Source: Bradyrhizobium sp. U87765 SZCCT0048
Lineage (GTDB): Bacteria > Pseudomonadota > Alphaproteobacteria > Rhizobiales > Xanthobacteraceae
Direction of reading: 5' to 3'
Length of the DNA: 64,000 bases
Assembly: GCF_018131225.1 (NCBI RefSeq)
Contig: NZ_JAFCMM010000001.1
Location: 1-64,000, forward strand
Under the pieces are notes generated by a model. That model ran no database searches. It saw only the letters and a program-made list of their open reading frames with translations, and was not told where the DNA came from. This document shows positions 56,087-64,000 of the stretch, piece by piece; within the stretch, counting starts at the first letter, position 1; each line of letters begins with the position of its first letter. The translations under genes were made by a program, and so were the position numbers.

Positions 56087-56823
56087 TGCAACTTCTGGCC
56101 AGCCCCGAAGCCTGGGCCGCGCTGGTGACACTGACGACGCTGGAGATCATTCTCGGCATCGACAACGTGATCTTCATTTCGGTGCTGGTGTCGCGCATCC
56201 CCGAACATCAGGCCAAGCGCGCGCGGCAGCTCGGCCTCGCGCTGGCACTGGTGTTCCGCATCGCCCTGCTGTCGATCCTGGTGTGGCTGATCGGTCTGAC
56301 CAAGCCGGTGTTCACGCTGTTCGAGCAGGGATTCTCCTGGCGTGACATCATCCTCATCGGCGGCGGCGCCTTCCTGATCGCCAAGGCCACCCATGAGATC
56401 CACAACGAGGTCGAGGCCCGCGAAGGCGGCGGCGACGGCGCCAGGCCGGCCAATGCGTTCTTCTGGGTGATCGTCCAGATCATCATCATCGATCTCGTAT
56501 TCTCGCTGGATTCGATCATCACTGCGATCGGCATGGCGCAGGATCTCACTATCATGATCACCGCGGTGATCATCGCCTGCATCGTGATGTATGTGTCGTC
56601 GGGGCCGATCGCCGGCTTCGTCGCGCGGCATCCGACCACCAAGATGCTGGCGCTGTCGTTCCTGGTGCTGATCGGCGTCGCGCTGGTCGCCGACGGCTTC
56701 CAGTTTCATATCCCGCGCGGCTACATCTACTTCGCGATCGCGTTCGCGCTGGCGGTCGAGGCCTTCAACATCCTGGCGCGGCGCAACCGCGAGCGGATCG
56801 AGCCAGACAAGGATACCCACTGA
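56083..56823 (+). CDS. TerC-family integral membrane protein
   Basis: This 246-residue protein has seven transmembrane helices. It has the TerC signatures LEIILGIDNVIFISVLVSRIP in helix 1-2 and IDLVFSLDSIITAIGMAQ in the middle, both with membrane Asp residues thought to handle metal ions. Members export manganese or help load metals onto secreted proteins. It starts ATGATG, the first ATG overlapping the pcsA stop. Tellurite resistance, which gave the family its name, is not implied. Confidence 0.92.
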   Translation: MMQLLASPEAWAALVTLTTLEIILGIDNVIFISVLVSRIPEHQAKRARQLGLALALVFRIALLSILVWLIGLTKPVFTLFEQGFSWRDIILIGGGAFLIAKATHEIHNEVEAREGGGDGARPANAFFWVIVQIIIIDLVFSLDSIITAIGMAQDLTIMITAVIIACIVMYVSSGPIAGFVARHPTTKMLALSFLVLIGVALVADGFQFHIPRGYIYFAIAFALAVEAFNILARRNRERIEPDKDTH

Positions 56824-56881
56824 GCGGGTTGCTCCCTCCCGTTTCGCCGCCTAATGTCGCGCGGAGAAACGGGAGTGGAAG

Positions 56882-57856
56882 ATGACCAAGGCTGTGCGAG
56901 TCCATCAGGTCGGCGGACCGGAAGTGCTGACCTATGAGGACGTCGATGTGCCGCCGCCGGGCCACGGCGAGGTGCGGATCAGCCAGCACGCCATCGGGTT
57001 GAATTTCATCGATACCTACTACCGCAGCGGTCTCTACAAGGCGCCGGCGCTGCCTTTCATCGCCGGCAACGAGGCGTCGGGCGAGGTCGTATCGGTCGGG
57101 TCGGGCGTCACCAATTTCCATCCGGGCGATCGTGTCGCCTATTATACGAACCTCGGCAGCTATACGACCGAACGCAATATCGTCGCCGACAAGCTGGTCA
57201 AGCTGCCGGACGCCATCACCCACGAGCAGGCGGCCGTGCTGATGCTCAAGGGCCTGACCGTCTTCTATCTTCTGCACAAGACGTTCCGCGTCGAGCCGGG
57301 ACATCGTGTTCTGATCCATGCCGCCGCAGGCGGCATCGGCCTGCTCGCGTGCCAGTGGGCCAAGGCGCTCGGCGCCAACGTGATTGGAACCGTCGGTTCG
57401 AAGGAGAAGGCCGAACTCGCGCTCGCCAATGGCTGCGATCACGTCATCCTCTACAACGAGGAAGATTTCGTCGCACGGGTGAAGCAGATCAGCCGCGGCG
57501 AGCTCTGCGATGTCGTCTATGACGGTGTCGGCAAGGCGACGTTTCCCGGCTCGCTGTCCTGTCTCAAGCCGCGCGGCATGTTCGTCAGTTTCGGCAACGC
57601 CTCCGGGCCCGTGCCGCCGTTCTCGCTGCTGGAGCTCAACAACCACGGCTCGCTGTTCGCGACGCGGCCCAAGCTCAACGACTATGTCGGCACGCGGCGC
57701 GAATTGCTCGAAGCCGCCGATACCATGTTCGCCGCCGTACTGAACGGCAAACTGCACGTTCCGATCCATCACGCCTATGCGCTCAAGGACGCGCAGAAGG
57801 CGCACCGCGATCTCGAGAGCCGCGCGACGGTCGGGGCATCGGTGCTGCGTCCGTAA
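56882..57856 (+). CDS. NADPH:quinone oxidoreductase (QOR type)
   Basis: This 324-residue medium-chain dehydrogenase/reductase lacks zinc ligands. The nucleotide fold has the AAAGGIGLLACQWAKALGA motif (about 148-166), and the QOR-family N-terminus has GLNFIDTYYRSGLYK and FIAGNEASGEV. Members reduce quinones with NADPH. A GGGAGTGGAAG ribosome site precedes the ATG. It is convergent with the argD-like gene (51 bp gap). Confidence 0.93.
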   Translation: MTKAVRVHQVGGPEVLTYEDVDVPPPGHGEVRISQHAIGLNFIDTYYRSGLYKAPALPFIAGNEASGEVVSVGSGVTNFHPGDRVAYYTNLGSYTTERNIVADKLVKLPDAITHEQAAVLMLKGLTVFYLLHKTFRVEPGHRVLIHAAAGGIGLLACQWAKALGANVIGTVGSKEKAELALANGCDHVILYNEEDFVARVKQISRGELCDVVYDGVGKATFPGSLSCLKPRGMFVSFGNASGPVPPFSLLELNNHGSLFATRPKLNDYVGTRRELLEAADTMFAAVLNGKLHVPIHHAYALKDAQKAHRDLESRATVGASVLRP

Positions 57857-57907
57857 CGGGCGTCGCGGCGGCGGCGATGACCGCTGCCGCCACGGGCCGT
57901 GTCGCCG

Positions 57908-59104
57908 TCAGTTCACGCAGCGCGCCGCGCCGCTCCGGCGCAGGATCGAGTCCAGCGACGCAATCATCTCCGCGATCTCCTCGCGGGTGACGTTGAGGGC
58001 CGGCATGAAGCGCAACGCGTCCGGCTGCGGGGCGTTGAGCAGGAGGCCTTCGTCGAGCGCCTGCGCGACGATCGCCGCGCCGATCGGCCGCTTGAGGTCG
58101 AGCGCCAGCAGCAATCCCTGGCCGCGGACTTCGCCGAGCCCATGGCGGGCAGAAATTCGCTGCAGTTCGCTCGCGAGGTGCTGACCGTTGTCACGCACCG
58201 TCTTGAGGAACGCCGGCTGGCGCACCTGCTCGACAATCGCAGCGCCCGCCGCGCACATCAGCGGATTGCCGTTGAACGTGCCGCCCTGGTCGCCGTGGGC
58301 GAAGCACGATGCTTCGCGGGTGGCGAGGAGGGCGGCGAGCGGCACGCCACCGCCGATGCCCTTGCCGAGTGTCATGATGTCCGGCGTGACGCCGGCGCCC
58401 TGATGGTGGAACAGGTGTCCGGTGCGGCCGATGCCGGTCTGGATCTCGTCGAAGATCAGTAGCAGGCCGCGGGCCTTGGTCAGCCCGCGCAGGTCCCGCA
58501 GGAAGGCGTCGGTCGCGGGCCACACCCCGGCCTCCCCCTGGATCGGCTCGAGCATCACGGCGACCGTGTTGTCGCCGATCAGCCGTTCGACCGATGCAAG
58601 ATCGTTGAGCGTCGCCTTGGGAAAGCCGGGCACCTTGGGTTCGAACAGCGGCTCGAACGCCTTCTTGCCGCATGCCGACATGGTGGCGAGGGTGCGGCCG
58701 TGGAACGCGCCGGTGAAGGTGATGATCTCGTAGGCGCCGTCCCGATGCAGCGTTCCGAACTTGCGCGCCAGCTTGATCGCGCCCTCATTGGCTTCCGCGC
58801 CGGAGTTGGCGAAGAACACCTGGTCGAAGCCACTGTTCGCCACCAGCAACTGCGCGAGCTTGAGGCTCGGGGCGTTGTAGAATGCCGGGCTCGGCGTCAG
58901 CAGGTCCTTTGCCTGGACGGCGAGCGCATCGGCGATGACGGCCGGCGAATGGCCCAGGCTGTTGACGGCCCAGCCCTGCACGAAGTCGAGGTAGCGGCGG
59001 CCGCTGTCGTCCCACAGCCAGCTGCCTTGGCCGCGGACGAACACCACGGGCGGGCGGGCAGTGATGTCCATCAGCGTGTCGAACGGATGGATCGCAGCGG
59101 TCAT
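57908..59104 (-). CDS. argD: Acetylornithine aminotransferase-like class III transaminase
   Basis: This 398-residue PLP enzyme of the ArgD/AstC/OAT group has [16 protein letters not shown] (cofactor phosphate), the [12 protein letters not shown] segment with the PLP-contacting Asp219, and catalytic Lys248 (TLGKGIGGG). It closely resembles the acetylornithine transaminases of Burkholderia-type ArgD, which convert N-acetylglutamate semialdehyde in arginine synthesis; succinylornithine or GABA are possible alternatives. ATG 59104 follows AGGAG. It is not followed by argF. Its 248-bp leader holds a putative arginine-rich leader peptide and a terminator hairpin, suggesting attenuation by charged tRNA-Arg. 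Confidence 0.85.
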   Translation of the reverse strand: MTAAIHPFDTLMDITARPPVVFVRGQGSWLWDDSGRRYLDFVQGWAVNSLGHSPAVIADALAVQAKDLLTPSPAFYNAPSLKLAQLLVANSGFDQVFFANSGAEANEGAIKLARKFGTLHRDGAYEIITFTGAFHGRTLATMSACGKKAFEPLFEPKVPGFPKATLNDLASVERLIGDNTVAVMLEPIQGEAGVWPATDAFLRDLRGLTKARGLLLIFDEIQTGIGRTGHLFHHQGAGVTPDIMTLGKGIGGGVPLAALLATREASCFAHGDQGGTFNGNPLMCAAGAAIVEQVRQPAFLKTVRDNGQHLASELQRISARHGLGEVRGQGLLLALDLKRPIGAAIVAQALDEGLLLNAPQPDALRFMPALNVTREEIAEMIASLDSILRRSGAARCVN

Positions 59105-59160
59105 GGCAGGCTCCTGTGGTTGGGGGAACGTGGGCGGTGGAAACGGGGGGCTGAAATGCA

Positions 59161-59191
59161 AGAAGGCCGCGCTTTGCGGGCGCGGCCTTCT
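59161..59191 (-). terminator. Leader terminator hairpin upstream of argD
   Basis: Read on the minus strand, AGAAGGCCGCGC (59191-59180) pairs perfectly with GCGCGGCCTTCT (59172-59161), 12 bp with a 7-nt loop. TGCATTT, a moderate U-stretch, follows. It sits 24 bases after the stop of the arginine-rich mini-ORF and 56 bases before the argD ATG. It could instead be the normal terminator of rimO upstream; both uses are compatible. Confidence 0.7.
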
Positions 59192-59214
59192 CGAAAACGT
59201 TGCTGATGTCTGCT

Positions 59215-59304
59215 TCAGCTCTGTCGTCGGACACGGCGCGACCCATCATCGTCGAAAGAGCGACGACGGCGGTCTGCGCGGCAGATGGTCCGGATCGAAA
59301 TCAT
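59215..59304 (-). CDS. Putative arginine-rich leader peptide of argD
   Basis: This 29-codon frame starts at ATG 59304 and ends TGA 59215. It has ten arginine codons, including four in a row (CGC CGT CGT CGC at 59271-59260) and two later pairs. It has no ribosome site; a TTGACA-containing promoter places the transcript start within a few bases of the ATG, so it may be leaderless, as trpL of Sinorhizobium is. A terminator hairpin follows before the arginine-pathway gene. GC-rich DNA often encodes arginine by chance, so this is a hypothesis with good positional support, not a proven peptide. Confidence 0.45.
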   Translation of the reverse strand: MISIRTICRADRRRRSFDDDGSRRVRRQS

Positions 59305-59314
59305 GGGGCGCGCT

Positions 59315-59342
59315 CGTACAGCCGAACGGCCCCCTCTGTCAA
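59315..59342 (-). promoter_or_regulatory. Candidate promoter of the argD leader
   Basis: On the minus strand a perfect TTGACA (59342-59337) lies 11 bp after the rimO stop. A weak -10 match follows at 16-18 bp (TGTACG/TACGAG around 59320-59313). The predicted start, near 59305-59308, nearly coincides with the ATG of the arginine-rich frame. Confidence 0.35.
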
Positions 59343-59352
59343 GGCGCCTGGT

Positions 59353-60678
59353 TCAGAAACCCGCGACCGTACCATGCAGGTCGTAGGCGTCGGCCCGCTC
59401 GATCCTGGCGGTGACGATGTCGCCGACCTTGAGCGGCCGGCGGCTCGACAGGTAGACGCTGCCGTCGATTTCCGGCGCGTCGGCCTTGGAGCGGCCCCTG
59501 GCGACGCTCGGGCCGACCTCGTCGATGATCACCTGCTGACGGGTGCCGACCTTGCGCTTCAATCGCCGCGCCGAGATCTTCTGCTGACGCGCCATCAGCG
59601 CGTTCCAGCGCTCGGCCTTGATCTCGTCGGGGACGGGATTGTCCAGCGCGTTCGAGGTCGCGCCCGCCACAGGCTCGTACTTGAAGCAGCCGACGCGGTC
59701 GATCTCCGCCTCGTCCAGCCAGTCCAGCAGGTAGGCGAAGTCGGCATCGGTCTCGCCGGGGAAGCCGACGATGAAGGTCGAGCGCAGCGTCAGGTCGGGG
59801 CACTGCTCGCGCCACGCCTTGATGCGCCCCAGCGTCTTGTCCTGGGCCGCCGGCCGCCGCATCTGCTTCAGCACGTCGGGGCTCGCGTGCTGGAAGGGGA
59901 TGTCGAGATAGGGCAGCACCTTGCCTTCGGCCATCAGGCCGATGACCTCGTCGACATGCGGGTAGGGGTAGACGTATTGCAGCCGCACCCAGGCGCCGAG
60001 CTCGCCGAGTTCGCGGGCGAGGTCGTAGAAGCGCGCGCGAACCTCGCGGTCCTTCCACGGCGCCGCTGCGTATTTCAGGTCGACACCGTAGGCCGAGGTG
60101 TCCTGCGACACGACCAGCAATTCCTTGACGCCGGCGTTCACCAGCCGCTCGGCCTCGCGCAGCACGTCGTCGGCGGTGCGCGAGACGAGGTCGCCGCGCA
60201 GCTTGGGAATGATGCAGAAGGTGCAGCGGTTGTTGCAGCCTTCGGAAATCTTCAGGTAGGCGTAGTGCCGGGGTGTCAGCTTGATGCCCTGCGGCGGCAC
60301 GAGGTCGAGATGCGGGTTGTGCAGCGGCGGGATCGCCCGATGCACGGCGTCCAGCACGCTCTCGTACTGCTGCGGCCCGGTGATCGACAGCACGCCCGGA
60401 TAGGCCTGCTCGATCTGCTCGGGCTCGGCGCCCATGCAGCCGGTGACGATGACCTTGCCGTTCTCGGCCATGGCCTCGCCGATGGCGCTCAGCGACTCCT
60501 GCTTGGCGCTGTCGAGAAAGCCGCAGGTGTTGACGATGACAAGGTCGGCGCCGTCGTGCTTGCGCGCAAGCTCATAGCCTTCGGCGCGCAGCCGCGTGAT
60601 GATGCGCTCGGAGTCCACCAGCGCCTTGGGGCAACCGAGGGACACGAAACTGACTTTCGGCGCGACGCCCTTGTCCAT
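59353..60678 (-). CDS. rimO: Ribosomal protein S12 methylthiotransferase RimO
   Basis: This 441-residue radical-SAM enzyme methylthiolates Asp88 of ribosomal protein S12. The N-terminal MTTase domain binds one cluster through cysteines in SLGCPK, NTCGF and GCMGAEP. The radical-SAM triad is CNNRCTFC near residue 150. A C-terminal TRAM domain (about 370-440) ends the protein. The sequence [12 protein letters not shown] and the overall pattern separate RimO from MiaB. ATG 60678 gives the usual N-terminus. Confidence 0.96.
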   Translation of the reverse strand: MDKGVAPKVSFVSLGCPKALVDSERIITRLRAEGYELARKHDGADLVIVNTCGFLDSAKQESLSAIGEAMAENGKVIVTGCMGAEPEQIEQAYPGVLSITGPQQYESVLDAVHRAIPPLHNPHLDLVPPQGIKLTPRHYAYLKISEGCNNRCTFCIIPKLRGDLVSRTADDVLREAERLVNAGVKELLVVSQDTSAYGVDLKYAAAPWKDREVRARFYDLARELGELGAWVRLQYVYPYPHVDEVIGLMAEGKVLPYLDIPFQHASPDVLKQMRRPAAQDKTLGRIKAWREQCPDLTLRSTFIVGFPGETDADFAYLLDWLDEAEIDRVGCFKYEPVAGATSNALDNPVPDEIKAERWNALMARQQKISARRLKRKVGTRQQVIIDEVGPSVARGRSKADAPEIDGSVYLSSRRPLKVGDIVTARIERADAYDLHGTVAGF

Positions 60679-60855
60679 GCTTCTCCATCCAGTTAGAAGC
60701 GACAGGAGCTAGCCTTGATCCCCGCCAATTTCAAGGCCGGCGGGACGACCGATCGCGTGCCGGCGCGGGCGGAACCAGTCCAGGCCCTGAGATACGCCTG
60801 TTTTGCGAGGCAGATCACCGGGATGCCCCGGTCTTGACCGTGAAGTGAGCGCTGG

Positions 60856-61446
60856 ATGCCGGCTGAGACGACCCTCAAGATCGTCATCGTGGATGAGAGC
60901 CCGATCCGGGCCGCGATCCTGCTGGAGGGGCTGCGCGACGCCGGTTTCACCACCGTCGAGCATATCAGCGAAATGCACAACCTGCTGGCGCGGATCTACG
61001 CCCTCGATCCCGACGTCATCCTGATCGACCTCGAGAACCCCAGCCGCGATGTGCTGGAGCAGATGTTTCAGGTCAGCCGCGCGGTGCGCCGCCCGATTGC
61101 GATGTTCGTCGACCAGAGCGATTCCGCCTCGATCGAGGCCTCGGTCGACGCGGGGGTGTCCGCCTACATCGTCGATGGCCTCAAGAAGGAGCGGATCAAG
61201 CCGGTGCTCGATCTCTGCGTGTCGCGATTCAACGCCTTTGCGCGCCTGCAGGCCGAGCTTGAGCGCACCAAGTCGGCGCTGGAGGAGCGCAAGGTGATCG
61301 ACCGCGCCAAGGGGTTGCTGATGAAGATCAAGGGCCTGACCGAGGACGAGGCCTATGTCCTGATGCGTTCGACCGCGATGCGCGAGAAGAAGAAGATCGC
61401 CGACATCGCGCAGTCGATCATCACTGCCGCGGAGATGTTGAAATGA
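60856..61446 (+). CDS. nasT: NasT-like ANTAR antitermination regulator
   Basis: This 196-residue protein has a receiver-like domain (1-120; Asp13 and Asp58 are present, the rest of the phosphorylation set is divergent), a coiled-coil linker (ARLQAELERTKSALEERK) and an ANTAR RNA-binding domain (about 138-195) with IDRAKGLLM--KGLTEDEAY--MR-TAM. NasT stops leader termination of nitrate genes by binding paired-hairpin RNA, and is held by NasS when nitrate is absent. Its TGA overlaps nasS, and a hairpin leader precedes nrtA downstream. Confidence 0.95.
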   Translation: MPAETTLKIVIVDESPIRAAILLEGLRDAGFTTVEHISEMHNLLARIYALDPDVILIDLENPSRDVLEQMFQVSRAVRRPIAMFVDQSDSASIEASVDAGVSAYIVDGLKKERIKPVLDLCVSRFNAFARLQAELERTKSALEERKVIDRAKGLLMKIKGLTEDEAYVLMRSTAMREKKKIADIAQSIITAAEMLK

Positions 61447-62618
61447 CCGGCAAGCCGTTGCGCGTGGGGTTCATTCCGCTGGTCGACGCTGCCGCGCTGA
61501 TTGTCGCCGTCGACAAGGGATTTGCCGCCGGGCAAGGGCTGGACGTCACGCTGGTGCGTGAGGTGTCGTGGTCGAATGTCCGCGACAAGCTCAACATCGG
61601 CCTGTTCGATGCGGCGCATCTGCTGGCGCCGGTGGCGATCGCCTCCAGCCTCGGCATCGGCCATGTCAGGGTGCCGATTGTGGCGCCGTTCACCCTCGGC
61701 GTGAACGGCAACGCCATCACCGTGTCGCCGGCGCTGCAGGGGGCGATCATGGCGCGGCTCGACGGCGCGCCGACCGATCCGATGGCGACTGCACGGGCGC
61801 TCGCCCGGGTTGTCGCCGACCGGCGGGCGCGGGGGCAGGAGCCCCTGACCTTCGGCATGACCTTCCCGTTCTCGACCCACAACTACCAGCTCCGCTTCTG
61901 GATGGCGGCCGGCGGCGTCGATCCGGACGAAGACGTCCGCCTCGTGGTGCTGCCGCCTCCCTACATGGTCGAAAGTCTCGCGAGTGGCCATGTCGATGCA
62001 TTCTGCGTCGGCGCGCCCTGGAATTCCGTGGCGGTCGATCTCGGTATCGGCCACATCCTGCATTTCGTCTCGGACATCCTGGTGCGGGCGGCGGAGAAGG
62101 TGCTGGCCGTGCGCGGCCGCTGGGCCGAGGAGAATCCCGATGCCCTGGCCGCGCTTGTCCGGGCCTGCCAGCAAGCCGCCGAGTTCATCGAAGCCCCGGA
62201 TCACCGCGCCGAAGCCGCGGCCATTCTTGGCCATCCCGAGCGCATCGGGGTCGATCCGGACGTGATCCGCCGCACCCTCGACGGCCGCCTCAAGGTCACG
62301 CCGGACGGTATGTTCCGCGAGAGCGACCGCTATCTGCTGGTCGGTCGCGAGGCGGCGGCCCGGCCGGACCCGATCCAGGCCGCCTGGCTTTACGCCCAGA
62401 TGGTGCGCTGGGGGCAGACGCCGTGGAGCGCCGAGGCGCTGCGAACGGCCCAGGCGGTCTTCCGGCCCGACCTGTACGACGCTGCGACCGGATTCGCAGG
62501 CGAGCCAGCCCGGATGGTGGCAGATGGGATCGGTGCCTTTGCCGGCCCGGCCTTCGACCCCGCCGATATCGCCGCCCATCTCGCCTCATTTCCAATCCGG
62601 CGAAAGCCGCAAGGCTGA
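61443..62618 (+). CDS. nasS: NasS-like nitrate sensor
   Basis: This 391-residue protein is homologous to the periplasmic nitrate-binding proteins NrtA/CmpA but lacks a signal peptide, as expected for cytoplasmic NasS. Conserved segments are VGFIPLVDAAALIVA, SWSNVRDKLNIGLFDAAHLLAPV, FPFSTHNYQLRFWMAAGG and PPPYMVESLASGHVDAFCVGAPWN. NasS binds nitrate or nitrite and releases NasT. It overlaps nasT by four bases. The 325-bp gap after it contains the nrtA promoter and leader. Confidence 0.94.
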   Translation: MTGKPLRVGFIPLVDAAALIVAVDKGFAAGQGLDVTLVREVSWSNVRDKLNIGLFDAAHLLAPVAIASSLGIGHVRVPIVAPFTLGVNGNAITVSPALQGAIMARLDGAPTDPMATARALARVVADRRARGQEPLTFGMTFPFSTHNYQLRFWMAAGGVDPDEDVRLVVLPPPYMVESLASGHVDAFCVGAPWNSVAVDLGIGHILHFVSDILVRAAEKVLAVRGRWAEENPDALAALVRACQQAAEFIEAPDHRAEAAAILGHPERIGVDPDVIRRTLDGRLKVTPDGMFRESDRYLLVGREAAARPDPIQAAWLYAQMVRWGQTPWSAEALRTAQAVFRPDLYDAATGFAGEPARMVADGIGAFAGPAFDPADIAAHLASFPIRRKPQG

Positions 62619-62773
62619 CGGTCGCGTTGCGGGCAAGGCCGGCTGCCTAATTATTGCGCGCTGCACAAAAAGCTGACTTTCTGCAATTCCAAAGGTCATC
62701 CCACCACCCGATCGCCACCTCGGTGATTCGCGGAAGGCTTTTTATTTCAATGCGTTACGGAGCCCGGACTGGC

Positions 62774-62789
62774 TGGCACGGAGTTTGAA
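62774..62789 (+). promoter_or_regulatory. Sigma54-type promoter of nrtA
   Basis: TGGCACG-GAGT-TTGAA matches the -24/-12 consensus TGGCACG-N4-TTGCA/T with a single mismatch (C to A in the -12 element). This would start RNA near 62800, directly before the paired hairpins. RpoN/NtrC control of nitrate assimilation is well known; an NtrC site is not obvious, though a TGCAC half-site occurs at 62662. Confidence 0.6.
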
Positions 62790-62797
62790 TAGCTCTG

Positions 62798-62837
62798 GTC
62801 AGGCTGAGACGAAGGCCGACAGGTCCACGGAAGGACC
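62798..62837 (+). ncRNA. Candidate ANTAR (NasT) target hairpins in the nrtA leader
   Basis: Two adjacent stem-loops lie one base apart. P2 is GGTCC (62822-62826) with GGACC (62833-62837) and hexaloop ACGGAA, which has the A1 and G4 expected of ANTAR targets. P1 is GTC-GGCT with GGCC-GAC (62798-62820), closing on AGACGA, which has A1 but not G4. Downstream, AATGCCGC (62845-62852) can pair with GCGGCATT (62892-62899), followed by TTGTCGTTT, as a terminator. NasT would be predicted to stop termination here. Confidence 0.5.
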
Positions 62838-62943
62838 ATGCAGCAATGCCGCTGTCCTGGAGGGTGTCGTGGAAACGCGATTCAGCCGGGGGCGGCATTT
62901 GTCGTTTCAGCGCATCGCGGCCGCAGGGCCATACCGCAGAGGG

Positions 62944-64000
62944 ATGACCGACACGATGAGCAAGACCAACAAAGAGGGATCGATCGGCCGGGGGATCGAT
63001 CGGCGCGCACTGCTCAAGACGGGCGCCGGCTCCGCGGCGCTGTTGGCCGCACTGCGGATGAACTTTCCCGGCGGCGCGTTCGCGCAGGGCGCAGGCCTCG
63101 AAGTGAAGGGCGCCAAGCTCGGCTTCATCGCGCTCACCGACGCGTCGCCGCTGTTCGTCGCCAAGGAGAAGGGCATCTTCGCCAAATACGGCATGCCCGA
63201 CGTCGAGGTGCAGAAGCAGGCATCGTGGGGCACGACGCGCGACAACCTCGTGCTGGGATCCGAAGGCAATGGCATCGACGGCGCGCACATCCTCACCCCG
63301 ATGCCGTACCTGATCTCGTCCGGCAAGGTGACGCAGAACAACGTGCCGACACCGATGTACATTCTGGCGCGGCTCAATCTCAACGGCCAGTGCATCTCGG
63401 TTGCCAAGGAATATACCGATCTCAAGGTCGGCGTCGACGCCGCGCCCTTCAAGACGGCGCTGGAGAAGAAGAAGGCCTCCGGCAAGGCGATCAAGGCGGC
63501 CATGACATTCCCCGGCGGCACCCACGACCTGTGGATCCGCTACTGGCTCGCCGCCGGGGGCATCGATCCGGACAAGGACATCGAGACCATCGTGGTGCCG
63601 CCGCCGCAGATGGTGGCGAACATGAAGGTCGGCACCATGGATTGCTTCTGCGTCTGCGAGCCATGGAATCTGCAGCTGATTCACCAGGACATCGGTTACA
63701 CCGCGCTGACCACCGGCGAGCTCTGGAATAGGCATCCGGAAAAATCCTTCGCGCTGCGTGCAGCCTTCGTCGACAAGTACCCGAAGGCGGCGAAAGCGCT
63801 GCTGATGGCGGTAATGGAGGCGCAGCAGTGGTGCGAGAAGCCGGAGAACCGCGACGAGGTGGCGGCGATCTGCGCCAAGCGGCAGTGGATCAACTGCCCG
63901 GTCGAGGATGTCACTGACCGCGTCAAGGGCAAGTTCGATTACGGCACCGGCCGGGTCGTCGAGAACAGCCCGCATGTCATGCGGTTCTGGGCGGACAACG
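62944..64000 (+). CDS. nrtA: Nitrate ABC transporter substrate-binding protein NrtA (partial)
   Basis: The first 352 codons are present; the gene runs off the window. A twin-arginine signal (DRRALLKTGAGSAALLAALRM, cut near FAQG) leads into the NrtA/CmpA family domain with KLGFIALTDASPLFVAKEKGIFAKYGMPDVEVQKQASWGTTRDN, FPGGTHDLWIRYWLAAGG and PPPQMVANMKVGTMDCFCVCEPWN. It captures nitrate in the periplasm for an NrtBC permease. ATG 62944 follows AGAGGG. It follows the NasST sensor pair and an RNA leader with paired hairpins. Confidence 0.95.
   Translation, partial: MTDTMSKTNKEGSIGRGIDRRALLKTGAGSAALLAALRMNFPGGAFAQGAGLEVKGAKLGFIALTDASPLFVAKEKGIFAKYGMPDVEVQKQASWGTTRDNLVLGSEGNGIDGAHILTPMPYLISSGKVTQNNVPTPMYILARLNLNGQCISVAKEYTDLKVGVDAAPFKTALEKKKASGKAIKAAMTFPGGTHDLWIRYWLAAGGIDPDKDIETIVVPPPQMVANMKVGTMDCFCVCEPWNLQLIHQDIGYTALTTGELWNRHPEKSFALRAAFVDKYPKAAKALLMAVMEAQQWCEKPENRDEVAAICAKRQWINCPVEDVTDRVKGKFDYGTGRVVENSPHVMRFWADN

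Noticed and set aside
58785..59249. 154-codon frame across the argD leader and start
   Set aside because: It overlaps argD in another frame, has no ribosome site, and crosses the terminator hairpin.

Overview
The window reads as chromosomal DNA of an alphaproteobacterium of the Bradyrhizobium/Rhodopseudomonas/Afipia group (Nitrobacteraceae). The evidence is the high GC content, the ndvB/ndvD/ndvC set for cyclic beta-(1,3),(1,6)-glucan, a phosphatidylcholine synthase, a NasS/NasT nitrate-sensing pair, an IalB-family protein, and LexA boxes of the alphaproteobacterial direct-repeat type (GAAC-N7-GAAC / GTTC-N7-GTTC). Almost everything is densely packed housekeeping DNA. I see no transposase, integrase, phage gene or CRISPR array.

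Layout. 0-9 kb: start of an outer-membrane protein gene, LexA-controlled ssb, a G-domain-less EF-G-like protein, a chrB-chrA chromate module, a methyltransferase, a small membrane protein and gyrA with a strong terminator. 9-18 kb: coaD, two cyclophilins around a small secreted protein, queA-tgt (queuosine), a zinc-ribbon protein, cysK with an M20 deacylase, and rsgA behind a mini-ORF. 18-23 kb: a P450, a GNAT acetyltransferase, small secreted, zinc-ribbon and lipoproteins, a 59-residue ORF under its own LexA-box promoter, and tRNA-Lys(UUU). 23-29 kb: the cyclic glucan cluster. 29-34 kb: a SPOR-domain protein, glmU-glmS and a DUF502 membrane protein. 34.8-40.4 kb: a lower-GC cassette with a type I secretion ABC transporter, its HlyD-type adaptor and a convergent metalloprotease carrying six FG-GAP/VCBS-like repeats. 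40-52 kb: recG, sdhE-mfd, a degenerate GGDEF protein, a degenerate acyl-CoA-synthetase-like protein, a YejA-like peptide-binding protein and an IalB-family protein. 52-64 kb: hspQ, an AEC transporter, a UbiH-like hydroxylase, pcsA-terC, a quinone oxidoreductase, an argD-like aminotransferase, rimO, nasT-nasS and the start of nrtA.

How genes work together. queA and tgt overlap and act in the same tRNA modification. glmU and glmS supply UDP-GlcNAc. NdvB and NdvC share a GH17-like domain, and only NdvB adds a GT2 synthase. NasT and NasS overlap and sit upstream of nrtA. The nrtA leader has a sigma54-like promoter and, at its predicted 5' end, tandem hairpins that resemble ANTAR target RNA.

The most interesting candidates for undescribed biology are: (1) an arginine-rich 29-codon, possibly leaderless, leader peptide followed by a perfect 12-bp terminator hairpin ahead of the argD-like gene, which looks like an arginine attenuator; (2) the LexA-boxed 59-residue ORF; (3) a tRNA-guanine transglycosylase in which all four zinc ligands are substituted; (4) the EF-G-like protein without a GTPase domain; (5) the type I secretion/metalloprotease cassette; (6) an apparent AUU start codon for ndvC.
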